DNA of 64,000 nt, taken from assembly GCF_002213425.1 (NCBI RefSeq), contig NZ_NJGV01000001.1:310001-374000 (forward strand), written 5' to 3'. Position numbers and translations under genes: made by a program. The notes beneath the pieces are model-generated. The model did not search any database. It had not been told where the DNA came from and worked only from the letters and a program-made list of their open reading frames with translations. Source of the DNA: Herbaspirillum aquaticum (GTDB lineage Bacteria; Pseudomonadota; Gammaproteobacteria; Burkholderiales; Burkholderiaceae_D). Positions within the stretch are counted from its first letter, which is position 1; every line of letters starts with the position of its first letter. Below, one piece after another: positions 25,264 to 33,751 of this stretch.

Positions 25264-25340
25264 GGGTTGCTCCAGTGCAGGAAAGGGCGCCGAGGAAAAA
25301 CGGCCGGCGCTTGCCGAAGACCTGCATGGTGAAGGCAAAC

Positions 25341-25368
25341 GTATAATTGGAAAAGTTGAATATCACAA
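25341..25368 (-). promoter_or_regulatory. Candidate argC promoter
   Basis: The minus strand shows TTGTGA (25363-25368), 16 bases, then TTATAC (25341-25346), a fair sigma-70 match about 80 bases before the GTG start. Confidence 0.35.
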
Positions 25369-25376
25369 AGAGATCG

Positions 25377-25391
25377 TTCAGTTTTCCTGAA
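25377..25391. promoter_or_regulatory. Candidate LysR-type operator
   Basis: TTCAG-TTTTC-CTGAA is a dyad containing a T-N11-A core, the usual LysR box. It lies between argC and the divergent LysR gene, 30 bases before the latter, where autoregulation would be expected. Confidence 0.4.
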
Positions 25392-25420
25392 TATCGATTT
25401 TTTTCCGAAGGAGCCCTGCC

Positions 25421-26338
25421 ATGCGTGAACTGAGCCTGGACCGCCTGCGTACCCTGGTCGCCATCGCCGACCTCGGTTCCTTTGCCGCTGCTGCGCGCGA
25501 GCTGCACCTGGCGCCACCTACCGTCAGCCTGCACATCAGTGAGCTGGAAGAGCGCATCGGCGCACCGCTGCTGCTGCGCCAGCGCAGCCAGGTGCGGCCT
25601 TCGGGCATCGGCGCCACCCTGGTTGCACGCGCCCGACAGCTGCTGGCAGCGGCCGACCAGGCGTTGGAGGAAGTGGGGCGGCAGGTGCAGGGACTGGCCG
25701 GGCGGGTGCGGCTGGGCGCTTCCACCGGCGCCATTGCCACGCTGCTGCCGCAGGTACTGGAGCGATTGGGTCAGCGCCATCCTGATATCGACGTGCAGAT
25801 CCACATCCTGACCTCGCAGGAAACCCTGTCGCAACTGAGCGAGGGGCGGCTCGACATCGGCCTGGTGGCCCTGCCGCAATCGCCCGTGGGTGGCTTGAGC
25901 GTGAAACCCTGGCGGCGTGATCCGGTGATGGCCTTCCTGCCAGCAGCGTGGCACGCGCCCCGCCAGGTCACGCCGGGTTGGCTGGCCGCGCAGCCGCTGA
26001 TCCTCAATGCCCCCGAGACGCGGCTCTCGCGCCTGACCAGTGAGTGGTTCGCGGGCGCCGGAGAGCAAGCTGTTGCACGCATCCAGCTCAATTTCAATGA
26101 CGCCATCAAGAGCCTGGTGGCGGCCGGTTACGGTGCCACCCTGTTGCCGCATGAGGCCAGCGCCCGGGGCGGACCGGTGCCGCTGGACCCGCGCATCGTC
26201 ATGCGGCCGTTGCGGCCCGCCCTGTGGCGGCCGCTGGGCATCGCCCACCGTGCCAGCCACCTGGAGCCGGCCACGCGCCATGTGCTGGAGGCGCTATGGG
26301 AACTCAAGCAGCTGAAGACACCGCGTGTTCGTTCGTGA
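25421..26338 (+). CDS. LysR-type transcriptional regulator
   Basis: A 305-residue LysR regulator: DNA-binding domain about 1-60 (LDRLRTLVAIADLGSFAAAA and PPTVSLHISELEERIGAPLL), effector domain about 88-290. GAAGGAG precedes the ATG. It is divergent from argC with a 157-base AT-richer control region. Whether it controls argC or a more distant gene is unknown; the sequence does not look like ArgP. Its last 35 bases overlap the end of the convergent acetyltransferase gene. Confidence 0.87.
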   Translation: MRELSLDRLRTLVAIADLGSFAAAARELHLAPPTVSLHISELEERIGAPLLLRQRSQVRPSGIGATLVARARQLLAAADQALEEVGRQVQGLAGRVRLGASTGAIATLLPQVLERLGQRHPDIDVQIHILTSQETLSQLSEGRLDIGLVALPQSPVGGLSVKPWRRDPVMAFLPAAWHAPRQVTPGWLAAQPLILNAPETRLSRLTSEWFAGAGEQAVARIQLNFNDAIKSLVAAGYGATLLPHEASARGGPVPLDPRIVMRPLRPALWRPLGIAHRASHLEPATRHVLEALWELKQLKTPRVRS

Positions 26339-27062
26339 GCGTGGCGCGCGTGAGGGCGGAGAGTGATTGGCGCTGCTGTCCTTGGGCATCGAAATTTCCA
26401 TCGTCCAGCCACTGTTCGAATGCCTGCCGCAGCGCTGGCCATTCACTGTCGATGATGGAAAACCACGCGGTATCGCGGCTGCGTCCCCGGTAGACGACGG
26501 CCTGGCGGAAGATGCCCTCGAAGCGAAAGCCCAGGCGCTGCGCCGCTGCGCGCGACGGTGCATTGAGGCTGTCGCATTTCCATTCGTAGCGGCGATAGCC
26601 GAGGTCCTCGAAAACATGGCGCATCAAGAGGTAATGCGCCTCGGTGGCCATGCGGCTGCGCTTGAGAAGTGGTGACAGGGCGATGTGTCCAACCTCGATC
26701 ACGCCGTGGGCCGGCTCGATACGCATGAGCGCCATGGTGCCGACCGCTTGGCCGCTGGCCAGGTCGATCACTGCATGGTGCAGCGGGTCCTGGGTGGCCT
26801 GCATCTGCTCGGCCTGGTGGCGATAGCTGGCGGCGTCCGGGAAGGGGCCGCTCATCATGTAGGTCCAGTCGCGGCCATCCGGCGCGGTAGCAAAGGCGGC
26901 GTGGAGCTGCGCGGCATGGCGGGCGGCGTCGAGCCGCTCCAGCCGGCAGCTGCGGCCTTGCAGGGTCTGGCCTGCAGGACGCGCACGAGGCTGCCAGTCG
27001 GGCAGGGCGGGGCCCACGGGTTGCTGATATGCATTGAGGCGGGTTGGCGGCAGAACGGTCAT
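26304..27062 (-). CDS. GNAT-family N-acetyltransferase (RimJ/RimL-like)
   Basis: A 252-residue acetyltransferase. The GNAT core includes IEVGHIALSPLLKRSRMATEA (acetyl-CoA site) and RRYEWKCDSLNAPSRAAAQR with LGFRFEGIFRQ, the pattern of RimJ/RimL-like proteins that modify alpha-amino groups of proteins or small amines. An N-terminal part of about 45 residues precedes the domain. ATG at 27062 gives this length. It is divergent from the MocR gene (79 bases between starts) and its 3' end overlaps the LysR gene by 35 bases. Confidence 0.85.
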   Translation of the reverse strand: MTVLPPTRLNAYQQPVGPALPDWQPRARPAGQTLQGRSCRLERLDAARHAAQLHAAFATAPDGRDWTYMMSGPFPDAASYRHQAEQMQATQDPLHHAVIDLASGQAVGTMALMRIEPAHGVIEVGHIALSPLLKRSRMATEAHYLLMRHVFEDLGYRRYEWKCDSLNAPSRAAAQRLGFRFEGIFRQAVVYRGRSRDTAWFSIIDSEWPALRQAFEQWLDDGNFDAQGQQRQSLSALTRATLTNEHAVSSAA

Positions 27063-27141
27063 GGTCACTTTCAGGCGAGTTCGGAGCTGGCACGATAGCG
27101 TTTTCGTGGCATCATCAAAAGTGCCACACGACGATGATTTG

Positions 27142-28641
27142 ATGGAGCCACGAAAGCCATTGACGATGCCGCTTGCCCTGCTGTCCTCCCCGCTTGATGC
27201 CCGGCCCGGTGCGGCCTCGCGCCAGCAGCAATTGCTGGGGCGCTTCAAGCGCGCCATCCTGGGCGGCCAATTGCCGCCCGGCAGCCGCCTGCCGTCCACC
27301 CGCAGCCTGTGCGAGCAGTTGCAGGTGGCACGCAATACGGTGCTGGCGGTCTACGAGCAACTGGTGGCCGAAGGCTACGCCCAGGCCGACCGCCAGGGCA
27401 CGCGGGTGGCTACGCTGCAGGCCGCGCCCGCCATCGTCCACGCCACTGCCTCCGTGCCGCGCAACGGCAGCCAGCGCCAGTCGCGCCGCGTCAGTACCAT
27501 GAAGCCCACGCGGGATGCCGGTGATCGCAGCTTGCCACTCACGCCCGGCATGCCGGCGCTCAATCGATTTCCCTTGAATGCCTGGCTGCGCTGCCAGGAG
27601 CGTGCCCTCAAGCGAGCGGGGCCGATGGCGCTGGCCTACGGCGATCCGCTGGGGGAGCCGGCCTTGCGTGAAGCCATCGCGCAATACCTGCGGGTGGCGC
27701 GCGGGGTGCGCTGCGAGGCCGCCCAGGTGGTGGTGACTGAGGGTTCCCAAGGTGCGCTGTCGCTGTGCGTGCGGCTCTTCGCCAACCCGGGCGAGCGCGC
27801 CTGGCTGGAAGATCCTGGCTACGGCGGGGTGCGTGCCGCCTTCCATGCAGGCGATATGAAGATCCGTTCCATGCCGGTCGACCACGAGGGCGTCGTCATT
27901 GACCCGCGCGCCTGGCGCTGGCCGCCACGGCTGATCCATGTGACGCCTTCGCACCAGTACCCGACCGGCGCGGTGCTCTCCTTGGCGCGCCGCCTGGCGC
28001 TCATTGCACGCGCGCGTGAACACGGCTGCTGGATCATCGAGGACGATTACGACAGTGAATTCCGTCATCACGGCCATCCGATCCCGGCCATGCAGGGACT
28101 GGTGCCGGATGCGCCGGTGCTGTATGTGGGGACCTTCAGCAAGACGCTGTTCCCGGGCTTGCGCATCGGTTTCCTGGTCTTGCCGGCGTCAGCCGGGGAG
28201 GGGGCCGGTCCGGCGCTGGCCGAATTGCTGCGCGGCGGACATCGCCTGGAGCAATTGGCGCTGGCCGAGTTCATGGCCGGGGGACAGTTTGCGCGCCACC
28301 TGGGTCGCATGCGGCGGCTCTATCGCGAGCGCCAGCAGGCCTTGCGCACGGCCTTGCAGGCGCACCTGCCGGAGCTGGCAGTGCAAGGCGGCGACAGCGG
28401 CCTGCACCTGACGCTGCAGCTGCCGCCGGCTTGTCCGGACGGCGCCGTCAGTACGGCGGCACGGGCGGCAGGCATGAACGTGGGGGCAGTATCTTCGTTT
28501 TCAGAGGGGCAGGCGCAGGGGGGCCACAACGGGCTGGTGATCGGATACGGCAACACCGCGGCCGAACAGTTCGGTCCGTTGATCCGGCGCCTGGCCGTGA
28601 TCGTGCGGCGCAGCTTGCGGGCTCAGAGCGTGGCCGGGTGA
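27142..28641 (+). CDS. MocR/PdxR-type regulator (GntR HTH fused to aminotransferase fold)
   Basis: A 499-residue fusion regulator. A GntR winged helix covers about 18-90 (LPPGSRLPSTRSLCEQLQVA, then NTVLAVYEQLVAEGYA). A linker of some 50 residues leads to a fold-type I aminotransferase domain (about 140-490) with DDYDSEFRHHG and the pyridoxal phosphate Lys in TFSKTLFPGLRIGF. Such proteins sense PLP and amino compounds; PdxR controls PLP synthesis and GabR controls GABA use. Divergent partner is the GNAT gene, a likely target. The ATG at 27142 gives the normal N-terminus. Confidence 0.9.
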   Translation: MEPRKPLTMPLALLSSPLDARPGAASRQQQLLGRFKRAILGGQLPPGSRLPSTRSLCEQLQVARNTVLAVYEQLVAEGYAQADRQGTRVATLQAAPAIVHATASVPRNGSQRQSRRVSTMKPTRDAGDRSLPLTPGMPALNRFPLNAWLRCQERALKRAGPMALAYGDPLGEPALREAIAQYLRVARGVRCEAAQVVVTEGSQGALSLCVRLFANPGERAWLEDPGYGGVRAAFHAGDMKIRSMPVDHEGVVIDPRAWRWPPRLIHVTPSHQYPTGAVLSLARRLALIARAREHGCWIIEDDYDSEFRHHGHPIPAMQGLVPDAPVLYVGTFSKTLFPGLRIGFLVLPASAGEGAGPALAELLRGGHRLEQLALAEFMAGGQFARHLGRMRRLYRERQQALRTALQAHLPELAVQGGDSGLHLTLQLPPACPDGAVSTAARAAGMNVGAVSSFSEGQAQGGHNGLVIGYGNTAAEQFGPLIRRLAVIVRRSLRAQSVAG

Positions 28642-29057
28642 TGCAGGCGCTGCTGTACGCACTGCGTGACCACATCCATGTAGTCGGCCGTGCGCACGGG
28701 CTTGGCGGCGTACCAGATGCGGCTGTCCTGCTCCTGGGCGAAATCGGCCGACATGGGCGCCGCCGTGAAGAGCACCAGCGGAATCTGCGCCAGCTGCTGG
28801 TAGACGCACAGGGTGCGCAGCAATTCGTAGCCTTCGGTACCGAAGCAGCTGCGCGGGTCCAGCAGGATCAGCGCGGGCAAGTCCTTGCTGTGGCACAGCG
28901 CCTGCGTCAGCAGGGAGGCATTGGCCAGCTCGGCATCATCGGACCAGTCGAACTGGCAGGGCAGCTGGCTGCGCCAGAGGGCAAAACGGGCGGATTCGAT
29001 GGCATCCAGATCGCCGTCGATGACGAGGATGCGGGGCAGGTGATGGGTCTGGGACAT
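28623..29057 (-). CDS. Stand-alone receiver-domain protein
   Basis: A 144-residue single receiver domain without output module. Phospho-acceptor D67 lies in LILLDPRSC, the switch Thr in LFTAAP and the Lys in AAKPV. The acidic pair near the N-terminus is incomplete (VIDGD, 12-16). The protein resembles the receiver at 61804-62232: both contain an ARF-LWRS-L segment followed by W-DAE, so they are paralogues. Its 3' end overlaps the MocR gene by 19 bases. No kinase is adjacent. Confidence 0.82.
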   Translation of the reverse strand: MSQTHHLPRILVIDGDLDAIESARFALWRSQLPCQFDWSDDAELANASLLTQALCHSKDLPALILLDPRSCFGTEGYELLRTLCVYQQLAQIPLVLFTAAPMSADFAQEQDSRIWYAAKPVRTADYMDVVTQCVQQRLHHPATL

Positions 29058-29135
29058 GGCGGCCTCCTTGCTGGGATGGAAGCATCTTAGGAGAGCTGCG
29101 CCGGGAGGACTATCAGGGGCTTCCTGATGGGGTGG

Positions 29136-29160
29136 TGCCTGCGCACGGGCGGCGCAGGCA
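29136..29160. repeat. Inverted repeat downstream of the four-helix membrane protein gene
   Basis: TGCCTGCGC and GCGCAGGCA form a perfect 9-bp stem with a 7-base loop, 20 bases after the stop of the minus-strand gene at 29181. It may act as a terminator, though no T-run follows. Confidence 0.4.
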
Positions 29161-29180
29161 GGCGGGACAGTTCCGCCGGT

Positions 29181-29696
29181 TCAGGCGCCGTCGCTGGCAG
29201 GGCTCTCGAACTGCCTGGCGTACTCGGCGCGGCGCGCCTGGTCCGATTCGATGAGCAGGCGATAGCGGGTTTCCGACACCCGCTGCTGCAGCACCGCAGC
29301 ATAGCGCTCGCGCTGCAGCCATTCAATGATGATGGAGGCGGTGGCCACGATGACCGTATAGACCAGGATCAGGAAGATGTCCTTGTCGTCCAGGCCATCC
29401 ATCGTGTAATAGGGCTTGCGGAAGAAGAACATGGCCGTGGGAATGCTGATGGCCAGCAGCCCCAGTGAATACAGGTAGCCGAAAAGATAGCTCATCACGA
29501 TGCAATTGACGGCAAAAAACAGCATCGACAGCGATTCTTCGACAAACGGCGCCAGCGCATAGCGCAGCCCGAACGCCGCCACGAAGCCGAAGGTACTCAC
29601 GTAGATCGGCCGGAACCCTTGCGGGCGCCAGCTCTTGGCATTCTTGAGTCGGATCAGGCTCATGATGGTTCTGGAATGGGGGCGCGTCGTATCCAT
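29181..29696 (-). CDS. Four-helix inner membrane protein (KdpD-like DUF4118 type)
   Basis: A 171-residue membrane protein with four predicted helices between about 33 and 120, then a cytoplasmic helix rich in Arg and Glu (IEWLQRERYAAVLQQRVSET). This resembles the four-helix sensor part of KdpD-like kinases, but the kinase itself is missing. A start at the ATG 33 bases downstream (MSLIRLKNAK) is also possible. The C-terminal helix after TM4 looks like the beginning of a signalling linker that has lost its output domain. Function unknown. Confidence 0.65.
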   Translation of the reverse strand: MDTTRPHSRTIMSLIRLKNAKSWRPQGFRPIYVSTFGFVAAFGLRYALAPFVEESLSMLFFAVNCIVMSYLFGYLYSLGLLAISIPTAMFFFRKPYYTMDGLDDKDIFLILVYTVIVATASIIIEWLQRERYAAVLQQRVSETRYRLLIESDQARRAEYARQFESPASDGA

Positions 29697-29785
29697 CTTG
29701 GTTCACATTGCACTGCGGCGCAATGGGCTCATGTTAAGAATGCTGTCTTTCAAAAGGCTTACCGCCGTTGTCTCGTTGCGTCAGT

Positions 29786-30718
29786 TCAGCCGCGTCGGTC
29801 CTTGAGCGGCGAAGAATGTCCGAGATATTTGCGGCTCATCTCATTGCCGTGGATCTCGATGCTGCGCTTGATGAACATCACGGTTTCGTTGGTGACGATT
29901 TCGCGTTCATTGTCCACCGTGATGATGTGATAACAATCCCCCAGCCAGACCACCTTGCGCACTTCCGCATTGATCTGCTGCTGGATCAATTCTGCATTGC
30001 GCGGGGAGGCCGTCTCATCGTCGATGGAGTGGATGATCAGGGTATCGGTACGCACCAGCGGCAGCGATTGGCGCACGAAGGCAATCATGCGCAGGGCCGC
30101 GCGCAGGTGGCGCGCCGGGATGGAGGCGGCGCCGACGGCGGCCACGCCATCCTTTTCCAGGGCGGCGGCCACGCGGCGCCGCATTTCATAATTCTTGATG
30201 CCGTAGGGTTCGCTTTCCTTGTAGGACCAGTTGCGTATGCCCATGTCGTAGACCACGGTGAGCAGCTTCCAGTACCACGGCACCGACCAGCCGTCGTATT
30301 GCAGCACCGGCGAGAGCAGCACCACCGACAGCAATTCCTTGCTGCGGGCCGCCACCGCCAGCGCCAGCGTGGCGCCCATGGACAGGCCGCACAGCGAGAC
30401 GGTGCGGAATTCTTCCTTCAGGCGCGCCACGCGGCTCTCAACCACGGCGCACCAGGCTTCCCAATCGGGGGAGACGCGCGGATTGGTCAGCGAAGCCGAG
30501 TAATTGTCGATGTTCAGGGGGATGACGGTACAGCCGGCTTTCTTCAGCTGCTTGGGGATGGAGCCCATTTCCAGGTGCGAACCGCACAGCCCGTGCAGCA
30601 GGATGACGGCATGGTCCTTGGGAGGGCCGCCGTGTCGTTCTTCGGTGTGCCTTTGGTCGGCGGATCCGGCCGCTGTGCTTGCAGTGCCGGCGCTATGTGT
30701 GGATGACTGTGAGTCCAT
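29786..30718 (-). CDS. Alpha/beta hydrolase (carboxylesterase/monoacylglycerol-lipase-like)
   Basis: A 310-residue alpha/beta hydrolase. The oxyanion motif LLHGLCG is at 40-46 and the nucleophile elbow GLSMG at 111-115 with Ser113. The acid appears in IHSIDDE and the catalytic His near GDCYHIITVD. The first 30 residues are polar, low-complexity and rich in Ser/Thr and not part of the fold. Close in type to carboxylesterase Est30 and serine aminopeptidase S33 proteins. Substrate unknown. It stands alone on the minus strand. Confidence 0.8.
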   Translation of the reverse strand: MDSQSSTHSAGTASTAAGSADQRHTEERHGGPPKDHAVILLHGLCGSHLEMGSIPKQLKKAGCTVIPLNIDNYSASLTNPRVSPDWEAWCAVVESRVARLKEEFRTVSLCGLSMGATLALAVAARSKELLSVVLLSPVLQYDGWSVPWYWKLLTVVYDMGIRNWSYKESEPYGIKNYEMRRRVAAALEKDGVAAVGAASIPARHLRAALRMIAFVRQSLPLVRTDTLIIHSIDDETASPRNAELIQQQINAEVRKVVWLGDCYHIITVDNEREIVTNETVMFIKRSIEIHGNEMSRKYLGHSSPLKDRRG

Positions 30719-31068
30719 AAATCTTCAAACGCTTTTGCGCCCTCTGGCGCGCCCTGGCGAATCGTTCGCCCCCCGTTCAGTACGAGTAAGCGGGCCGACG
30801 CTTGAGCGTTCTGTTTCCCGGCTACCAACTCCGCTGCGTCCTGGCGGATGACTTTTGGCAAAAGTCTAACTGCCTCGGCAAAATGTTGCCAGCGTTTATC
30901 AATTGCACTCCCAGGATCGCCGGAAGAGGGTGGCGTGGCGTGCCATCCGGCAGGAATATGACAACCTGACGACAGGATAACGTTGTAAAGACGCAATCGG
31001 TGCACAAATCTTCACATCCAGCACCAAATACTTATAGCCGGCACCCTCCGGGAGGGGAGGCACCAACG
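30719..31068. other. Non-coding stretch between hydrolase and glycine-zipper genes
   Basis: About 350 bases hold no convincing gene. Frames on the minus strand run into the hydrolase start region but have neither a ribosome binding site nor protein-like composition. Several short T-rich and A-rich patches (30850-31030) are suitable for a promoter of the hydrolase gene, but I cannot assign boxes. Confidence 0.5.
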
Positions 31069-31099
31069 AAAAAGCCCTTCGAAGCGGCTCGAAGGGCTT
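31069..31099 (-). terminator. Rho-independent terminator of the glycine-zipper gene
   Basis: On the minus strand AAGCCCTTCGA and TCGAAGGGCTT (11-bp perfect stem, 6-base loop) end in a T-run. It lies 48 bases after the stop of the gene at 31147. Confidence 0.87.
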
Positions 31100-31146
31100 G
31101 CCCTGATCCCGGCGAAGGACCGGGACGGTTTGCTGCTCTGCCAGGA

Positions 31147-31830
31147 TCAGCCGCGACCTTCCAGGCGGCCGTTGACCACACGTACCTGGTCACCCGCGCG
31201 CCAGTTTTCGCTGGTTTGCGGGAAGCTGCGGGTCTTGCCGTTTTCCATACGCACATCGACGACGTAGCTGGTGGTGGAGCGCACGTTCTTTTCCACTTCA
31301 TTGCCGGCATAACCGCCGCCGACGGCACCGGCGATGGTGGCCAGGGTGCGGCCGGTACCGCCGCCGATCTGGTTGCCCAGCAGGCCGCCGACCACGGCGC
31401 CACCGGCAATGCCCACGCCGCTGGTGGGGACGCTGTGGCGCACGGTGCGCACACCGATCACTTCACCGCAGCTGCTGCAGATGGCCGGGGCGCGCTGGGC
31501 CACCGGTGCTGCTGCCTGGGCCGGGTAGGCGCCAGGCTGGGGCTGGTAGGAAGTCGATTGCGGGGCTTGCTGCTGCGCCAGCGGCTGCTGGTTCTGGGCG
31601 GGTTGGCCAGCCTGTTCCATCGCCGCGACCTGCTGCGGGGAATTGGCGCTCTTGGAGCTGGGCAACAGGCCTGTCATGGCGGCCACGCCGATCAGGCTGA
31701 CCAGGATCACGGCCACCGAGGCACCGGCGACCAGCGGATGAATCCGGCCAGACGAGGCGGGTGCGGAAGGCTGGCTCACGGCGTTGTTGCTGGCGTTCAG
31801 GTTTTGCGGGGTATTGGTATTGGTTTCCAT
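31147..31830 (-). CDS. Glycine-zipper 2TM-domain protein
   Basis: A 227-residue envelope protein. A short polar N-terminus leads to one membrane helix (about 32-54). A Gln/Pro/Ala-rich linker (60-115) follows. Then comes ICSSCGEVIGVRTV and a Gly-rich double helix (GIAGGAVVGGLLGNQIGGG, continuing to about 182), the Rickettsia 17-kDa antigen/SlyB-type glycine zipper. The last 45 residues form a small beta domain (SYVVDVRMENGKTRSF). SlyB-type proteins affect outer membrane stability, but those are lipoproteins; this one is instead anchored by an N-terminal helix. The role is therefore uncertain. Confidence 0.82.
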   Translation of the reverse strand: METNTNTPQNLNASNNAVSQPSAPASSGRIHPLVAGASVAVILVSLIGVAAMTGLLPSSKSANSPQQVAAMEQAGQPAQNQQPLAQQQAPQSTSYQPQPGAYPAQAAAPVAQRAPAICSSCGEVIGVRTVRHSVPTSGVGIAGGAVVGGLLGNQIGGGTGRTLATIAGAVGGGYAGNEVEKNVRSTTSYVVDVRMENGKTRSFPQTSENWRAGDQVRVVNGRLEGRG

Positions 31831-32080
31831 GATGACCTCTCTAGTTGTTCTGTTGTCGTTGATGAGTGGATGACTGGATTATGGAGTGGTCATGGGCCAA
31901 AAAAAATCCCGATTCTGTGTCAGTTGTAAGGACTTGTAATCCTGCAACAGTGGGGCTGGACAAGGCTTTGCGGCAAGGCAACGCTGCCCTGGAGCAAGCG
32001 AAAGGTGGTTCAGGCGGGGAGGGCGATGCAGGCGGGACAGGCTTGCGCATCCCGGACGGGAGGCGCAGGTAGAGGCGGGG

Positions 32081-32126
32081 CACGCAAACGCGGGAGCGGC
32101 GCAGGGCCGTCTCCCGCGTTTGCGTG
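32081..32126. repeat. 16-bp perfect inverted repeat downstream of lysS
   Basis: CACGCAAACGCGGGAG and its exact complement flank a 14-base loop that can itself pair in part. It ends 8 bases from the lysS stop, so it probably acts as the lysS terminator although no T-run follows. The rest of the 300-base gap between lysS and the glycine-zipper gene shows no gene. Confidence 0.7.
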
Positions 32127-32134
32127 TGCGTCGA

Positions 32135-33676
32135 TCAGTCTTCGCGGCGCAGGTGCGGGAACAGGATCACGTCACGGATGTTGGGCGAGTCGGTGATGAG
32201 CATCATGAGGCGGTCGATACCGATGCCGCAGCCACCGGCCGGCGGCATGCCGTATTCCAGGGCACGGATGTAGTCGGCGTCGTAGTACATGGCTTCTTCG
32301 TCGCCGGCGTCCTTGGCGGCCACTTGCGCCTGGAAGCGAGCGGCCTGGTCTTCGGCATCATTCAACTCGGAGAAGCCGTTGGCGATCTCGCGGCCGGTGA
32401 TGAACAGCTCGAAGCGCTCGGTGATGCCGGCCACCGTGTCGGAAGCGCGCGCCAGCGGCGAGACTTCGACCGGGTAGTCGATGATGTAGGTGGGGTTCCA
32501 CAGCTGCGATTCGGCCGTTTCTTCGAACAGCGCCAGTTGCAGCGCGCCGATGCCGGCACCTGCCAGCGGCGCCTGGTCGGTCTTGACGCCGAACTTCTTC
32601 AGTTCGGTACGCAGGAAGTCGATGTCGGCCAGTTGCGCTTCAGTGTAGTTCGGGGCGTACTTCAGGATCGCACCGGTGATGGTCAGGCGGTCGAAGGGCT
32701 TGGACAGGTCCAGCTCACGGCCCTGGTAGGTCAGCACCGCAGTGCCGTGGGCATCGATGGCGGCCTGGCGGATCACCTGCTCGGTGAAGCCCATCAGCCA
32801 CTGGTAATCCACGTAGGCGGCGTAGAACTCCATCATCGTGAATTCGGGGTTGTGGCGCGGCGAGACACCTTCGTTGCGGAAGTTGCGGTTGACCTCGAAG
32901 ACGCGCTCGAAACCGCCCACCACCAGGCGCTTCAGGTACAGCTCGGGAGCGATGCGCATGAACATCTGCATGTCCAGGGCATTATGGTGGGTGATGAAGG
33001 GCTTGGCCGCCGCGCCGCCCGGGATCGGGTGCAGCATCGGGGTTTCCACTTCCATGAAGCCGTTGGTTTCCATGAAGCGGCGGATCGACGACATCGCGGC
33101 GGTACGCGCCTTGAAGGTGCGGCGGGTCTCTTCGCTCATGATCAGGTCGACGTAGCGCTGGCGGTACTTCATTTCCTGGTCGGCCAGGCCGTGGAACTTG
33201 TCCGGCAGCGGGCGCAGCGACTTGGTGATGAGCTTCAACTTGGTGACCTTGATGGACAGTTCGCCGGTCTTGGTCTTGAAGAGCGTCCCTTCGGCACCGA
33301 GGATGTCGCCCAGGTCATAGTGCTTGAAGGCGGCCATGGCTTCTTCGCCGGTGACGTCGCGGGTCACGTACAGCTGGATGCGGCCATCGGCGCGCGCGCC
33401 CGAGGCGTCCTGCAGGGTGGCGAAGGCCGCCTTGCCCATGACACGCTTCAACATCATGCGGCCAGCCACGGTCACACTGACGGGCTCGGCTTCCAGGGCT
33501 TCGTTCTCGAAGCCGTCGTATTTCGCATGCAGGTCGGCGGCATTGTTGGCCGGGCGGAAATCGTTGGGGAAGGCGACGCCCTGCTCGCGGATGGCGGCCA
33601 GCTTGGCGCGGCGCTCGGCGATGATGCTGTTCTCGTCGGCTGCCGGCTGGGCGGCGGGGGTGTTTTGCGTGGTCAT
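32135..33676 (-). CDS. lysS: Lysyl-tRNA synthetase, class II
   Basis: A 513-residue enzyme that charges tRNA-Lys. The N-terminal OB-fold (about 60-170) binds the anticodon; class II motif 2 is [20 protein letters not shown] and motif 3 [20 protein letters not shown] at the C-terminus. The first 15 residues ([14 protein letters not shown]) are a poorly conserved extension common in this order. It lies 75 bases downstream of prfB on the same strand, the order prfB-lysS being widely conserved, and the two are probably co-transcribed. Confidence 0.97.
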   Translation of the reverse strand: MTTQNTPAAQPAADENSIIAERRAKLAAIREQGVAFPNDFRPANNAADLHAKYDGFENEALEAEPVSVTVAGRMMLKRVMGKAAFATLQDASGARADGRIQLYVTRDVTGEEAMAAFKHYDLGDILGAEGTLFKTKTGELSIKVTKLKLITKSLRPLPDKFHGLADQEMKYRQRYVDLIMSEETRRTFKARTAAMSSIRRFMETNGFMEVETPMLHPIPGGAAAKPFITHHNALDMQMFMRIAPELYLKRLVVGGFERVFEVNRNFRNEGVSPRHNPEFTMMEFYAAYVDYQWLMGFTEQVIRQAAIDAHGTAVLTYQGRELDLSKPFDRLTITGAILKYAPNYTEAQLADIDFLRTELKKFGVKTDQAPLAGAGIGALQLALFEETAESQLWNPTYIIDYPVEVSPLARASDTVAGITERFELFITGREIANGFSELNDAEDQAARFQAQVAAKDAGDEEAMYYDADYIRALEYGMPPAGGCGIGIDRLMMLITDSPNIRDVILFPHLRRED

Positions 33677-33751
33677 GGTTGGAATTCTTGAAGGTTGAAC
33701 GGTCGGATCAGCAAGAGCAGGCCGCGCAGCAAGGCCGCGCGGCCACCGGGA

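Noticed and set aside
30544-31005. Minus-strand frame upstream of the hydrolase gene
   Set aside because: It overlaps the hydrolase start in another frame, lacks a ribosome binding site and has no protein-like pattern.
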